A DNA stretch of 64,000 nt from Pontiella desulfatans (GTDB lineage Bacteria > Verrucomicrobiota > Kiritimatiellia > Kiritimatiellales > Pontiellaceae), in the NCBI RefSeq assembly GCF_900890425.1, contig NZ_CAAHFG010000001.1, positions 186,001 to 250,000 on the forward strand, given 5' to 3'. The notes under the pieces were generated by a model that did not search any database, had not been told where the DNA came from, and was given only the letters and a program-made list of their open reading frames with translations. Positions 25,480 through 36,211 of the stretch are shown one piece after another; the stretch's first letter is position 1, and every line of letters starts with the position of its first letter. Both the position numbers and the translations under genes were made by a program.

Positions 25480-28400
25480 ATGGACGATGCAACGCTGAAG
25501 ATGTGGGAGGAGTCGATTGCTCCGGGAATGGAATCCGAGGATTCAATCCGCTCCAAAAGCTGGAACACCCAGGCCGAAGCCCTGCCCGTTCCTAGCCCCC
25601 GTTCCATCGGGGAATCAGGCGACTTCGAGATTCGTGACAAGCTCGGTGCGGGCGGCATGGGTGTGGTCTATACCGCCCGCCAGGCCTCGATGAACCGCGA
25701 GGTGGCGATAAAAATGGTCAAACCGGAGCGCGCCGATTCCGCATCGGCTTCCGAAGCCCTCATGTCCGAGGCGGTCGTGACCGGTTGCCTCGACCATCCC
25801 AACGTCGTGCCGGTCTACGACCTGGGCGTGGACGGCGAAGGCCGCCTGTTCTATGCCATGAAGGAGGTGGAAGGCTTCCCGTGGAGCGCGCTCATTGGCG
25901 AAAAGACGCTCGATGAAAACCTCGACATCCTGCTGCGCGTGGCCGACACCATCGCCTTCGCCCATTCCAAGAACATCCTTCACCGCGACCTCAAGCCGCA
26001 GAACATCATGCTGGGGGCATTCGGCGAAATCATGGTGATGGACTGGGGTGCGGCCTGCACGCTCAGTGGCTCCAACGTGGCCGGCATTGTCCCGACCGAC
26101 ACCGCCTATTGCGGGACGCCCGCCTACATGGCACCCGAAATGGCCAAGGCCGACAAAAACCGGATGGGTGTCGGTAGCGATGTCTACCTGCTTGGTGCAA
26201 TTCTCTACCACATCCTCACCGGTCGCCCGCCGCGCAGCGAAAAGAACCCCATCTATTGCCTCGAAGCCGCCGCCGAAAACCACATCGATCCCGTTGACGA
26301 AGATGGCGAACTGCAGCGCATCGCCCTCAAAGCCATGGCCGCCGCCCCTGCCGACCGCTACCGCACCGTCGAGGAGTTCCAGCAGGCCATCCGCGACTAC
26401 CGCTCACACTCCGAAAGCCTGACCCTGCTTGCCAGCGCAAAGGAAAACCTTGCCCAAGCCAAGAAGCGCGGCGACTACAACCAATTCAACCAAGCCATCT
26501 ACGGCTTGCGCGAAGCGCTCACCCTCTGGCCGGAAAACCCCGATGCCCAGCCCCTGCTCGAAGCCGCCACCCTCGACCACGCCCGCTGTGCCATCGCGCG
26601 CCACGACTACGAACTCGCCCAGTCCCTGCTCGACCAAAACAATCCTGCCCATGTTGGACTGCTGAACGAAATCCAATCCGCAATCCGTGAGCGCGACTCC
26701 CGCAAAAACCGCCTGCGCAAACTCCTCCTCACCGCCCGCCTCCTGCTAGTCACCATTGCCGTATTGTTCGGTGTCGGTTTCTTCATGATCCGTGCGCAAC
26801 AAAAGGAAACCGAAGTCCAAAGACAAAAGGCCGCCAATGAACACCGCCATAGCTTGATCAATCTGATCTCAGCACATTATGGCGAGCAAAACTACGAGGC
26901 CACCGTCGCCGCCTTCTGGCAACTGCATGACCAGTACGGCATGGATGGCCTTGACGAAGAAACCCTCCTCAACATCCGTGTCGCCGCCAACATGAATCCG
27001 TACCGGGGTTCCATCGTAACCAGCATGGCAGAGCCGCTTGGCATTATGCAGGCGGTTGAAAGCAATTGTGTTTGGGTGGTTGGGAAGCGGAAGATGAAAA
27101 AAATCCGGTTGGCTCCTGATGTTGGATATGATTCTGAAACCGTCGTCGCCGTCCATGACTTCAATTTCGGAAAACGAAAGGCGCCGGGCAAAGTTGTTGA
27201 GTCCATAAAAGTGCCATTTGAATTGATGGGTTGCGAAGCAGTGCATGAAGCTGGCGGGGGAACGCTTTGGGCGGGCAGTGGTTCTGTGGTTTATCGCAAA
27301 GTCGGGGCAGAATGGACGTCTGTCTTGGATGTCAGCCAACTCGACTATCCCCCGTTACCCGAGGAATACAACATCGACCGCAAGGCCTTAGAGGGCTGGA
27401 TGGCTTCCAAGGGAAGAAAGCAAGCCATTTCGGGAGTTCTGCTAAACCAAGCCCAAAGCCATGCCGCGATTGCCTTGGGTGCCAATATGGTTGGGTGGTT
27501 CGATCTAGAAAACAAACAGTGCCGTGGTTGGTTGGCGGTCGGCCACGGAACCCGCTTTGGCAAGCTGTTGACTGGTGGTGACGGGAAGGCGGTAATGCTC
27601 GCGCTTTCACCAGATGAAACGAGGTTGGCTTTCCGGCCTCCGTTCCACGCGTCATCAACCGTGTTTTGGTTCCGATTGCCTGACCTATTGCGTGAAGCAT
27701 ATGTTTACAATCGGGATTTTCCGATTTCCGCAGTTTCTTTTTCAGGCGACAGCAGGATGAATATGATATTTTCAAACGGGAAATATTTTTCACCGAATGA
27801 TGCATTCTTGCGCTTTTTTAGAAGTCACCCTTTTTACGCTGAAGAGGATCGTGCTGGATGGTTTCCAGAGCGGGGAGAAATGCTCGATTTGCCGTACGCA
27901 GATGCCATAGGAGCTTCTTTTTCAGCAAATGGCAACAGCTGTTGCGTGCTTGTGGAAGGTGGAGAGGTGCATGTGGGTTCAGGTTCGGGGATCTCCAGCT
28001 TCGCGGGTAGTTGGAAAGTTGTTAGGAAGGATGTTGTTGATGTAAGTATCTCCAACCAGGGAGTTGTCTGCTTGCTAACTACAGGCGGGGTATTGCACCT
28101 ATACGATATGCAAAGCTACACGTTTTCTGTCGTGCCGTTCGATCAACGGGTTGCAAACCTATGCAAAGGAAGTCGCCCGGACACCTTGTTGGTAGGTCTG
28201 GGCGAGGGCAAAGAAAATCTTGTTCAGAAGGTTGATCTTAGCTCATTGGAGGCAATGAAGATTCAGCCATTAAAGGTGCTGAAAAACCGTTCCATATGCT
28301 GTGATCCCCTTGACCGGTTCTATGCAATTGTGGAAGGAAGCACGGGGACAGTTTATCGTTTAGAGACAGGAGAAAAGGAGCTGCAGTTTTCCAGCATATG

Positions 28401-29079
28401 GCTGCACGATGATGGTCCGTCCTCCCGAATCAGGTTTGATGATGCAGGAGAATTCTTTTATTACGGTGGCGATTTGGATGCCGGTTGGTGTGCCGATATG
28501 CGGGTTTACAAAACGGCAACATGGTCGAATGTTTTATCGATCACACATTCCGATTCAAAAAATGCACATTTTAGCGATGTAGTATTGGATCGCATAGATG
28601 GTCAGCCTAGGCTGCTCTTAACAAGAGGAGGTGTTAGTAGGTTTGAATCCCTCTCGATTGATCCTGTCAGTCTCGTGGTCTCCACAAACTGGATCAAAAG
28701 TACAGGCAGTTCTCCTTTGGCCATCATCCCTTTCTCGGATCCAGCGTCTGGTAAGCGAAAATACTGGTGTAAGCTTTGGTCTCAGAATTTCCAACTCTAC
28801 GATGCCGAAACCGGCGAGACCTCAGCTATGCAAAACCACTGGGTGCGCACAGGCATTGAAAATCCCGAATTTAGCAGTAAGGATCCGCGCGTGGTCTTCC
28901 CCATGGAGAAAGGACAGCTCCAGATCGCCCTCAAATCCGACCTCTACCCCGTCTTCGATCCGCGCATAGTGGACTTCAAGGTCGAGAAGGCTGTCCTGAA
29001 CTGCGATGCCTCCCGTTTATACCTGCTTGGCAAGGACGGCAAGCTGCGTTGCATGAAGCTCCCGGCCTTGAAACAGTAG
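25480..29079 (+). CDS. Membrane Ser/Thr kinase with large extracytoplasmic sensor
   Basis: 1199 residues. The kinase domain covers about 48-310: glycine loop LGAGGMG 55-61, catalytic Lys78 (AIK), HRDLKPQN 168-175, DWG 188-190 (in place of DFG) and GTPAYMAPE. A TPR-like region follows (about 315-405). One membrane helix (about 418-440, ARLLLVTIAVLFGVGFFMI) is followed by a coiled coil and about 700 residues of beta-rich repeats that look like a degenerate propeller. The DWG form is common in PVC kinases and is presumably active, since Lys, HRD and Asp remain. The second half (from about 27000) is visibly lower in GC than the kinase half, suggesting a fast-evolving or exchanged sensor. Confidence 0.9.
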   Translation: MDDATLKMWEESIAPGMESEDSIRSKSWNTQAEALPVPSPRSIGESGDFEIRDKLGAGGMGVVYTARQASMNREVAIKMVKPERADSASASEALMSEAVVTGCLDHPNVVPVYDLGVDGEGRLFYAMKEVEGFPWSALIGEKTLDENLDILLRVADTIAFAHSKNILHRDLKPQNIMLGAFGEIMVMDWGAACTLSGSNVAGIVPTDTAYCGTPAYMAPEMAKADKNRMGVGSDVYLLGAILYHILTGRPPRSEKNPIYCLEAAAENHIDPVDEDGELQRIALKAMAAAPADRYRTVEEFQQAIRDYRSHSESLTLLASAKENLAQAKKRGDYNQFNQAIYGLREALTLWPENPDAQPLLEAATLDHARCAIARHDYELAQSLLDQNNPAHVGLLNEIQSAIRERDSRKNRLRKLLLTARLLLVTIAVLFGVGFFMIRAQQKETEVQRQKAANEHRHSLINLISAHYGEQNYEATVAAFWQLHDQYGMDGLDEETLLNIRVAANMNPYRGSIVTSMAEPLGIMQAVESNCVWVVGKRKMKKIRLAPDVGYDSETVVAVHDFNFGKRKAPGKVVESIKVPFELMGCEAVHEAGGGTLWAGSGSVVYRKVGAEWTSVLDVSQLDYPPLPEEYNIDRKALEGWMASKGRKQAISGVLLNQAQSHAAIALGANMVGWFDLENKQCRGWLAVGHGTRFGKLLTGGDGKAVMLALSPDETRLAFRPPFHASSTVFWFRLPDLLREAYVYNRDFPISAVSFSGDSRMNMIFSNGKYFSPNDAFLRFFRSHPFYAEEDRAGWFPERGEMLDLPYADAIGASFSANGNSCCVLVEGGEVHVGSGSGISSFAGSWKVVRKDVVDVSISNQGVVCLLTTGGVLHLYDMQSYTFSVVPFDQRVANLCKGSRPDTLLVGLGEGKENLVQKVDLSSLEAMKIQPLKVLKNRSICCDPLDRFYAIVEGSTGTVYRLETGEKELQFSSIWLHDDGPSSRIRFDDAGEFFYYGGDLDAGWCADMRVYKTATWSNVLSITHSDSKNAHFSDVVLDRIDGQPRLLLTRGGVSRFESLSIDPVSLVVSTNWIKSTGSSPLAIIPFSDPASGKRKYWCKLWSQNFQLYDAETGETSAMQNHWVRTGIENPEFSSKDPRVVFPMEKGQLQIALKSDLYPVFDPRIVDFKVEKAVLNCDASRLYLLGKDGKLRCMKLPALKQ

Positions 29080-29338
29080 GAGGATCGTGGACGCGGTGCC
29101 CTCACCGCATTCCCGATGCGCTGCAATTCGTGGTGCGGATATCCGATCCGCGTTCCCCGTTCGCCGGTAACTCGCATCGGATATGCAAGCTACAGCGGAA
29201 CTCCCTTTTTCTCTTCCCTTTATCACGCTTCTCGAAAAAAAAATGCAATATTTAGAATAAGATCGAAAAACTTCATGGCGTATGTGGTTGCATATCGCCG
29301 GCATGGGGCTGGTGGTGTCAACGAAAGGGAATTAGGGT
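29080..29338. other. Intergenic region with repeat-like debris
   Basis: No coding frame is convincing. Short palindromic pieces occur (CGGATATCCG at 29137-29146) with an echo of the same words downstream (CGGATATGCAAGC). An A-run near 29236 may mark the promoter region of the next gene. Confidence 0.35.
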
Positions 29339-31849
29339 ATGAAGAACATCATTTGTTTGTTGGGATTGATATTCGGACTGGCAGTGAATGGACTGGCAAT
29401 CACGCATTATGTGGACATTGGGAGCACGAATGCTTCTTCGCCATATGATTCTTGGGAAACGGCGACAACCAATATCCAGAATGCTGTGGATATTGCTGGA
29501 AGCAATGATTTAATCGTGGTTGCTGCCGGGCACTACATGTTGTCGTCTGAGATTTTAGTAACCAATGACATTGTCATCCAGTCCATCAACGGGCCGGATC
29601 TGACCATTGTCGATGGAGGAGGAAGCAATCGTTGCTTTAACCTCGGTTCGACAGCTTGCATGGTTGAAGGATTCACGATTTCCAATGGTTATCATGCAAT
29701 CGATGGTGGTGGAGTTGATGCATTAACGGCTGACGCGGTTTTAACTAATTGTGTGATCGTGGCGAATGTTGCTGGTGACGATGGGGGAGGGGTGAGAAGG
29801 TGCACGCTTTTCGATTGTATCGTTGCCGACAACCAAGCCGGAGACATGGGTGGGGGTGTATTCTACTCCAACTTGGAAGGCTGTTCTGTTGAGCGCAACT
29901 TTGCTGGAGACCATGGTGGCGGCATCCACTTTGGATCTGCAAACTATGCCACGAACTGCATAGTCATCGACAATGAAACGCTGGCCAATGGCGGCGGGGT
30001 CAAGAACGGTACGGTTCATAACTCCACTATCGCCCGCAACAAAGCAGCACGAGGCGGCGGGGCTGACTTCGCAACTCTCCAAGGATGTTCCATTTACGGT
30101 AATACTGCTACGGGCGATGGCGGTGGGGCGAACAACTGCAATGTCTACAGTTGTACCATTGTGGATAACCAAGCTTATGATGGGGGTGGGTTGTTAGATG
30201 CTCGCGTCTCTGGTTTTATGGCATTCAATACCATTATCTTCGGGAATGTTGCATTGTCTGGTGAGCTGGACGAAGTCAAGTTTCTCAACGGAGAGACAGA
30301 AACGAATGCTGTGTTTTCTTGTTGCTGCTCCGACCTGACCCCGGGAGTCAACGGCAACATTACGAATGCTCCATTGTTGGCTTCCTATACGCATCTTTCA
30401 TTTCTGTCGCCCTGTATCGGTGCGGGAATCGCTACAAAGCTGCCTGCGATCGATGTCGATGGACAGTCGTGGCTCAATCCGCCCTCTATCGGATGCGACG
30501 AATATCATGGGCCGGACACGGTTGCCGGCCATGTGTCCGTGTCTGTTGGAGCCGTTCCGCTTTGCCTTGTGACGGATACGCAACTCAAATTGACTGGCGA
30601 AATATATGGTGCGGCTACGATGCATGTGTGGAATCTTGGCGATGAAGCGATGATCACAAATAACCTTTTCCCCTCACATGCCTGGGCGTCCACCGGAACC
30701 TATGAAATTGTGCTCTCGGTCTTCAATGATTCCTATCCCGGCGGAATCTTTGCAACACAGTCCATTGCGGTGGTAGCAACGGAGGATATAGATTCCGATG
30801 GGTTGTTGAATACCGACGAAGAAATGATTGGTTCGGATCCATGGAATCCTGATTCAGATGGGGATGGCTTGCTGGATGGCGCAGAAGTGCATACACATGA
30901 AACTTCACCTACGTCGGCGGATACTGATACCGATGGAATGCCCGACCAGTGGGAACTCGACAACGGCTTTGATCCAACTTCTGGTGGGGCTGGGGATGCC
31001 GTAGGGAATGCCGATGGCGATGGCCTCAACAATCTGCAGGAATACCAGGCCGGAACCGATCCCCATGATTCGGACACGGACGACGATACGCTCGATGATT
31101 ATGTGGAACTGAACATTTCAAATACCAATCCGCTTCAGCCCGACTCCGATTTTGATGGCTTGGGGGACGAGGTCGAGAATGTAGAGCAGGATTATGGAAA
31201 AACTGACCCGAGCGACTCAGATTCAGACGATGACGGGATTCTTGATGGTGCGGAAGTCGCTGCCGGAACCGATCCGCTCGATGCCGATTCGGACGACGAT
31301 GGGCTGATCGATGGAGAGGAATCCTCGCATCGTACTAATCCGCTCGATGCCGACTCCGACAACGACGGACTGAACGACGGTGTAGAAATCGCCACCGGAA
31401 CTCTGCCGTTAAATCCGGACTCCGATGGCGACGGGGCATTGGACGGTTGGGAGCATGCTAACGGCTACGATCCGCTTGATCCGAGCGACGATCCAGACAA
31501 GGACGATGACGGAATCACGGATACGTGGGAAACAACGCACTTCGGCCTCATCTCCAACTGCGATCCGGAAGGCGACACAGACGGCGATCTCTACACCAAC
31601 CTTGAGGAATATCAGAACGGAACCGATCCGAACGCGATCAGCCTCTACATTGCGGAATATCCGGCCATAGAGATTTCATGGAAGGCGATGGCTGGAAGCA
31701 ACTATGTTGTACAGATGTCCACCAACCTTACTGGAGACAGTTGGAGCAATGTCAGCGATGTCGTAACCGGAGAGGGCGGGCGCACCGGCATATCCTTCCC
31801 TACGCGCGACGCGGAGAGCAAAACCTTCCGTGTGTTGATCTTGCCATAG
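29339..31849 (+). CDS. Secreted beta-helix / TSP3-repeat protein
   Basis: 836 residues with a signal peptide at about 1-20 (MKNIICLLGLIFGLAVNGLA). A choice-of-anchor/parallel beta-helix region follows (about 20-390): ITHYVDIGSTNASSP, SWETATTNIQNAVD, then repeats containing GGG and NC/NS turns like chlamydial Pmp repeats. A PKD-like domain lies near 395-480. About ten thrombospondin type 3 calcium-binding repeats (DSDGDGLLDGAEV, DSDDDGLIDGEES) lie near 480-730, and a C-terminal beta domain of about 80 residues ends in FRVLILP. It is probably a surface adhesin or polysaccharide-binding protein with calcium-stabilised stalk. Lower GC than the neighbours; monocistronic. Confidence 0.85.
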   Translation: MKNIICLLGLIFGLAVNGLAITHYVDIGSTNASSPYDSWETATTNIQNAVDIAGSNDLIVVAAGHYMLSSEILVTNDIVIQSINGPDLTIVDGGGSNRCFNLGSTACMVEGFTISNGYHAIDGGGVDALTADAVLTNCVIVANVAGDDGGGVRRCTLFDCIVADNQAGDMGGGVFYSNLEGCSVERNFAGDHGGGIHFGSANYATNCIVIDNETLANGGGVKNGTVHNSTIARNKAARGGGADFATLQGCSIYGNTATGDGGGANNCNVYSCTIVDNQAYDGGGLLDARVSGFMAFNTIIFGNVALSGELDEVKFLNGETETNAVFSCCCSDLTPGVNGNITNAPLLASYTHLSFLSPCIGAGIATKLPAIDVDGQSWLNPPSIGCDEYHGPDTVAGHVSVSVGAVPLCLVTDTQLKLTGEIYGAATMHVWNLGDEAMITNNLFPSHAWASTGTYEIVLSVFNDSYPGGIFATQSIAVVATEDIDSDGLLNTDEEMIGSDPWNPDSDGDGLLDGAEVHTHETSPTSADTDTDGMPDQWELDNGFDPTSGGAGDAVGNADGDGLNNLQEYQAGTDPHDSDTDDDTLDDYVELNISNTNPLQPDSDFDGLGDEVENVEQDYGKTDPSDSDSDDDGILDGAEVAAGTDPLDADSDDDGLIDGEESSHRTNPLDADSDNDGLNDGVEIATGTLPLNPDSDGDGALDGWEHANGYDPLDPSDDPDKDDDGITDTWETTHFGLISNCDPEGDTDGDLYTNLEEYQNGTDPNAISLYIAEYPAIEISWKAMAGSNYVVQMSTNLTGDSWSNVSDVVTGEGGRTGISFPTRDAESKTFRVLILP

Positions 31850-31879
31850 GTTCTTTGTGCTAAAGATCGATTAAGCAAG

Positions 31880-31908
31880 GCCGACCTATGTCCGCAGGTC
31901 GGCTTTCA
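31880..31908 (+). terminator. Terminator after the beta-helix/TSP3 gene
   Basis: GCCGACCT (31880-31887), 8-nt loop, AGGTCGGC (31896-31903), then TTTCAT. About 30 bases beyond the stop codon at 31849. Confidence 0.6.
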
Positions 31909-31962
31909 TCTGTCGGCTATTCTTAAATTAAAGTATAATTTACTCGGAATAGTCAGCGGTAA

Positions 31963-32019
31963 TGGTCGATCCCGGTCGATGGCGAAAAACGCTTCTTCCG
32001 CGTTAAGGCTGTGGAATAA
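31963..32019 (+). pseudogene. Remnant 3' end of a second TSP3-type gene
   Basis: This frame reads WSIPVDGEKRFFRVKAVE and then a stop. That matches the usual end of TSP3-repeat exoproteins in these genomes, comparable to the neighbour's SFPTRDAESKTFRVLILP. A stop codon lies directly upstream in frame, so only a scrap remains. It is followed by its own terminator at 32036-32070, supporting the idea that a gene once ended here. Confidence 0.4.
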
Positions 32020-32035
32020 GCCAACTGCAATGAAT

Positions 32036-32070
32036 GCCCCGGTCGATGGCTTTCCATTGGCCGGGGCTTT
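32036..32070 (+). terminator. Terminator hairpin before the helicase gene
   Basis: GCCCCGGTCGATGG (32036-32049) pairs with CCATTGGCCGGGGC (32054-32067) with mismatches near the loop, followed by TTTG and a further T-rich stretch. It lies downstream of the gene remnant and may also serve the convergent helicase gene. Confidence 0.6.
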
Positions 32071-32104
32071 GCTCTTTCCACGTTAATCCGCGTAGACCTG
32101 CGGG

Positions 32105-33418
<1,314 letters not shown>

Positions 33419-33515
33419 GGGGAGGAACGTACAGGGGAAACGTGGAACTTGAAACTTGAAACTTGAATCCAATTACCGACTATTACGCCCTGATCAACAG
33501 GCAGGGAGCAACGAT

Positions 33516-33977
33516 ATGAAGATTCTAGTGGCACGGATTCCGGAGGAAGGCTCGAACTATGAGGGCGACGATCCGGGGGATATTTTGCAGGTGGAGGGGG
33601 AGCAATTCATCAAAAACCCGGGTGATGTGCACTATGAACTCTATGCCCAGCGGGTTTCGGATGAGCTGGTCGTGCGCGGAGCGCTGGAGGTTGGGCTGGA
33701 TTTGCAGTGCGCAAGATGTTCGCAATTTTTCTCGACAACGGTAGGGGTTTCCGATTTTCTACGCGCTTATCCCGCCCCAGATGGCACCGATTCGGTGGAT
33801 ATTACGGATGATTTGCGGGAAGAACTCCTGTTGCATGTGCCGGGTTTTCCGGTGTGCAACGACGAGTGTAAAGGGGTTTGCCCCCGGTGTGGGGCTGATC
33901 TGAACAAGGGCTCCTGCGAGTGTGAGGACGAGGAACGTCCGAGCGCCTGGTCGGCGCTGGATGGATTGAATTTATAG
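33516..33977 (+). CDS. yceD: YceD/DUF177 family protein
   Basis: 153 residues. It has the DUF177 pattern: N-terminal acidic region, LQCARCSQFFSTTVGVSDFL in the middle and a C-terminal Cys cluster (CNDECKGVCPRCGADLNKGSCEC) that could bind zinc. The family is nearly always encoded beside rpmF and plsX, as here; in plants and some bacteria it is linked to 23S rRNA processing. The ATG at 33516 has GGGAG upstream. First gene of the rpmF-plsX-fab operon. Confidence 0.85.
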   Translation: MKILVARIPEEGSNYEGDDPGDILQVEGEQFIKNPGDVHYELYAQRVSDELVVRGALEVGLDLQCARCSQFFSTTVGVSDFLRAYPAPDGTDSVDITDDLREELLLHVPGFPVCNDECKGVCPRCGADLNKGSCECEDEERPSAWSALDGLNL

Positions 33978-33995
33978 ATGTGAAGGAGGATTGCG

Positions 33996-34184
33996 ATGGC
34001 AGTTCCAAAGAGAAAAACTTCTAAAAGCAAGTCAGCAAGCCGCAAGGCACAGAACACCAAGAAGCCGGTTGCCCGCGCTTCTTCCTGCTCCCAGTGCGGA
34101 GCTCCGGCCCAGCCGCATCATGCGTGCAAAAGCTGCGGCTACTATAACGGACGCCAGGTGCTCTCGGTTACTACTGAAGAGTAG
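33996..34184 (+). CDS. rpmF: 50S ribosomal protein L32
   Basis: 62 residues. The start MAVPKRKTSKSKSASRKAQ is diagnostic for L32. The zinc-ribbon Cys residues are all retained: CSQCG at 31-35 and CKSCGYY near 44-50 with His-His between. This is the C+ (zinc-binding) form. AAGGAGG precedes the ATG. It sits 18 bases after yceD and 3 bases before plsX. Confidence 0.95.
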   Translation: MAVPKRKTSKSKSASRKAQNTKKPVARASSCSQCGAPAQPHHACKSCGYYNGRQVLSVTTEE

Positions 34185-34187
34185 GCC

Positions 34188-35198
34188 ATGCGTATCTCGA
34201 TAGATGCGATGGGGGGCGATTTCGCTCCTGCTGAGATCGTCGCCGGATCCCTCCAGGCCGCTGAAAAACTCCAGGGTCTGGAGAAGCTTTATCTGGTGGG
34301 TGACGAATCCGCCATCAAGGCTGAACTTGCCAAGCACAAGGGCCCGGTGCCTTCGTGCATTGAAATCGTGCATTGTTCGGAAGTGGTGGGGATGGGCGAA
34401 TCCCCGGCGGTGGCTATCCGCCGCAAGAAGGATTCGTCGATCACCCGTTCCGTTGAGCTGGTGAGGGATGGCAAGGCCGATGCGGTGTTTTCCGCCGGCA
34501 ACACGGGGGCTGCGGTTGCGGCCGCCACGTTGAAACTGCGGACGCTTAAAGGCGTCTCGCGCCCGGCCATTGCGACCGTCATGCCAACCCCGAACCAGCC
34601 GTTTGTCCTGCTCGATGCCGGAGCCAATCCCGACAGTACGCCGGAGATGATCCAGCAGTATGCCGTGATGGGCACCATCTATTCGCGCGAAATCCTCGGC
34701 GTGGAAAACCCCAGCGTGGGGCTTCTGAGCATTGGCGAGGAAGCGGCCAAAGGCAACGAGACCACCAAGAAAACCTTTGGTTTGCTGGAAAAGAGCAATC
34801 TCAACTTCAAAGGCAATGTGGAGAGCCGCGATCTTTATGGCGGCAAGGTCAGCGTGGCCGTGTGCGACGGTTTTGTGGGCAACGTGGTGCTGAAAACCAG
34901 TGAAGCGGTTGCCAGCATGATCGGCAACTGGCTCAAGGATATGTTCAAGCGGAACATATTCCGGATTCTGGGTTATTTTTTAGCTCGCGGAGTTTTCAAG
35001 GAGATGCGCAAGCACGCCGATCCGCACAGTTATGGCGGCGCACCGTTGCTGGGGGCGAATGGCGTGGTGATCATCGGCCATGGGTCGTCGACCGCCTTTG
35101 CGACCCTGAACGGCATCCGGGTGGCCACCGAAGCGCTTGATCATGACGTAAACCATTTGATTGAAGCTGAACTTCAGAGTATAACCACCCAATCTTAG
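34188..35198 (+). CDS. plsX: Phosphate acyltransferase PlsX
   Basis: 336 residues. PlsX converts acyl-ACP plus phosphate to acyl-phosphate for phospholipid synthesis. The start MRISIDAMGGDFAPAEIVAGS is the family hallmark. Further blocks are VAIRRKKDSSI, FSAGNTGAAVAAA, LDAGANPDSTPEM, SIGEEAAKGNE, FVGNVVLKTSEA and LGANGVVIIGHGSS. The length is usual. It sits between rpmF and fabH in the standard order. Confidence 0.95.
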   Translation: MRISIDAMGGDFAPAEIVAGSLQAAEKLQGLEKLYLVGDESAIKAELAKHKGPVPSCIEIVHCSEVVGMGESPAVAIRRKKDSSITRSVELVRDGKADAVFSAGNTGAAVAAATLKLRTLKGVSRPAIATVMPTPNQPFVLLDAGANPDSTPEMIQQYAVMGTIYSREILGVENPSVGLLSIGEEAAKGNETTKKTFGLLEKSNLNFKGNVESRDLYGGKVSVAVCDGFVGNVVLKTSEAVASMIGNWLKDMFKRNIFRILGYFLARGVFKEMRKHADPHSYGGAPLLGANGVVIIGHGSSTAFATLNGIRVATEALDHDVNHLIEAELQSITTQS

Positions 35199-35218
35199 TA
35201 TTTTCACGGAACGCTTGC

Positions 35219-36211
35219 ATGGAACCGAAACGTACAGTTTCAATTATTGGAACGGGATCGTATGTGCCTGAAAAGGTGCTGACGAACCACGATCTTGAGG
35301 AGATGGTCGACACCTCCGACGAGTGGATCCACTCCCGTACCGGTATGCGCGAGCGCCATATTGCCGCGGAAAACCAGGCCGCATCCGACCTCGGGGCCGA
35401 AGCCGCCCAAAAGGCCTTGGCCGACGCCGGAATCCGTGCCGACGAAATCGATCTCATTGTCGTTGCAACGCTCTCCCCCGATATGTTTTTCCCCAGCACC
35501 GCCTGCTTTGTGCAGGAAAAAATCGGTGCAAAAAACGCGTATTGCTACGACCTCGGCGCGGCCTGCTCGGGCTTTCTCTATGCGCTGGACAATGCCAAGA
35601 ACCAGATTGCCAGCGGTGCGGTTGAAACCGCCCTGGTGATCGGTACGGAAAAAATGAGCGCCTTCCTCGATTGGGAAGACCGCACCACCTGCATTCTTTT
35701 CGGCGACGGAGCCGGGGCGGCGGTGTTGCGCGCCAGCGACGAAGGCCGGGGCATCATGAAATCCGTGATGGGTTCCGATGGCTCCCTGGCCGAGCTGCTC
35801 CAGACTCCGGGCGGCGGCAGCCGCAACCCGATGACCCACGGGATGCTCGACCAGAAGCAGCAATTCCTGAGGATGCAGGGGCGCGATGTGTTCAAGCACG
35901 CCGTCACCCGCATGACCGAATCCGTTGTCCAGGCCTTGGAAAAGAACGGCGTTTCGGCGGACGAGGTTAAATGCTTCATTCCGCACCAGGCCAATATCCG
36001 CATCATCGATGCCATTGCGAAGCGCCTCAAGGTTGCCGACCGCATGTATACCAATGTCGATAAATACGCCAACACCTCCTCGGCCGCCCTCGCGATTGCG
36101 CTGGACGAGGCCGTAAAGGATGGAACCATTGCCAAGGGCGACCTGGTTGTCCTGACCGTTTTCGGTGGAGGCTTCACGTGGGGCGCAAATGTTTTGGAGT
36201 GGGGGAAGTAA
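35219..36211 (+). CDS. fabH: 3-oxoacyl-ACP synthase III (KAS III)
   Basis: 330 residues. It condenses acetyl-CoA with malonyl-ACP to start fatty-acid synthesis. Catalytic residues are visible: Cys in GAACSGFLYAL (about 116), His in IPHQANIRI (about 257) and Asn in YANTSSAALA (about 287). N-terminal GTGSYVPEKVLTN and TSDEWIHSRTGMRERH are typical. Its stop overlaps the fabD start (TAATG), so the two are coupled. Confidence 0.95.
   Translation: MEPKRTVSIIGTGSYVPEKVLTNHDLEEMVDTSDEWIHSRTGMRERHIAAENQAASDLGAEAAQKALADAGIRADEIDLIVVATLSPDMFFPSTACFVQEKIGAKNAYCYDLGAACSGFLYALDNAKNQIASGAVETALVIGTEKMSAFLDWEDRTTCILFGDGAGAAVLRASDEGRGIMKSVMGSDGSLAELLQTPGGGSRNPMTHGMLDQKQQFLRMQGRDVFKHAVTRMTESVVQALEKNGVSADEVKCFIPHQANIRIIDAIAKRLKVADRMYTNVDKYANTSSAALAIALDEAVKDGTIAKGDLVVLTVFGGGFTWGANVLEWGK

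Noticed and set aside
25480-29079. Reading the first kinase as a pseudokinase because DFG is DWG
   Set aside because: The metal-binding Asp, the catalytic Lys and HRD are intact, and the second kinase in the window has the same DWG; it looks like a lineage variant.
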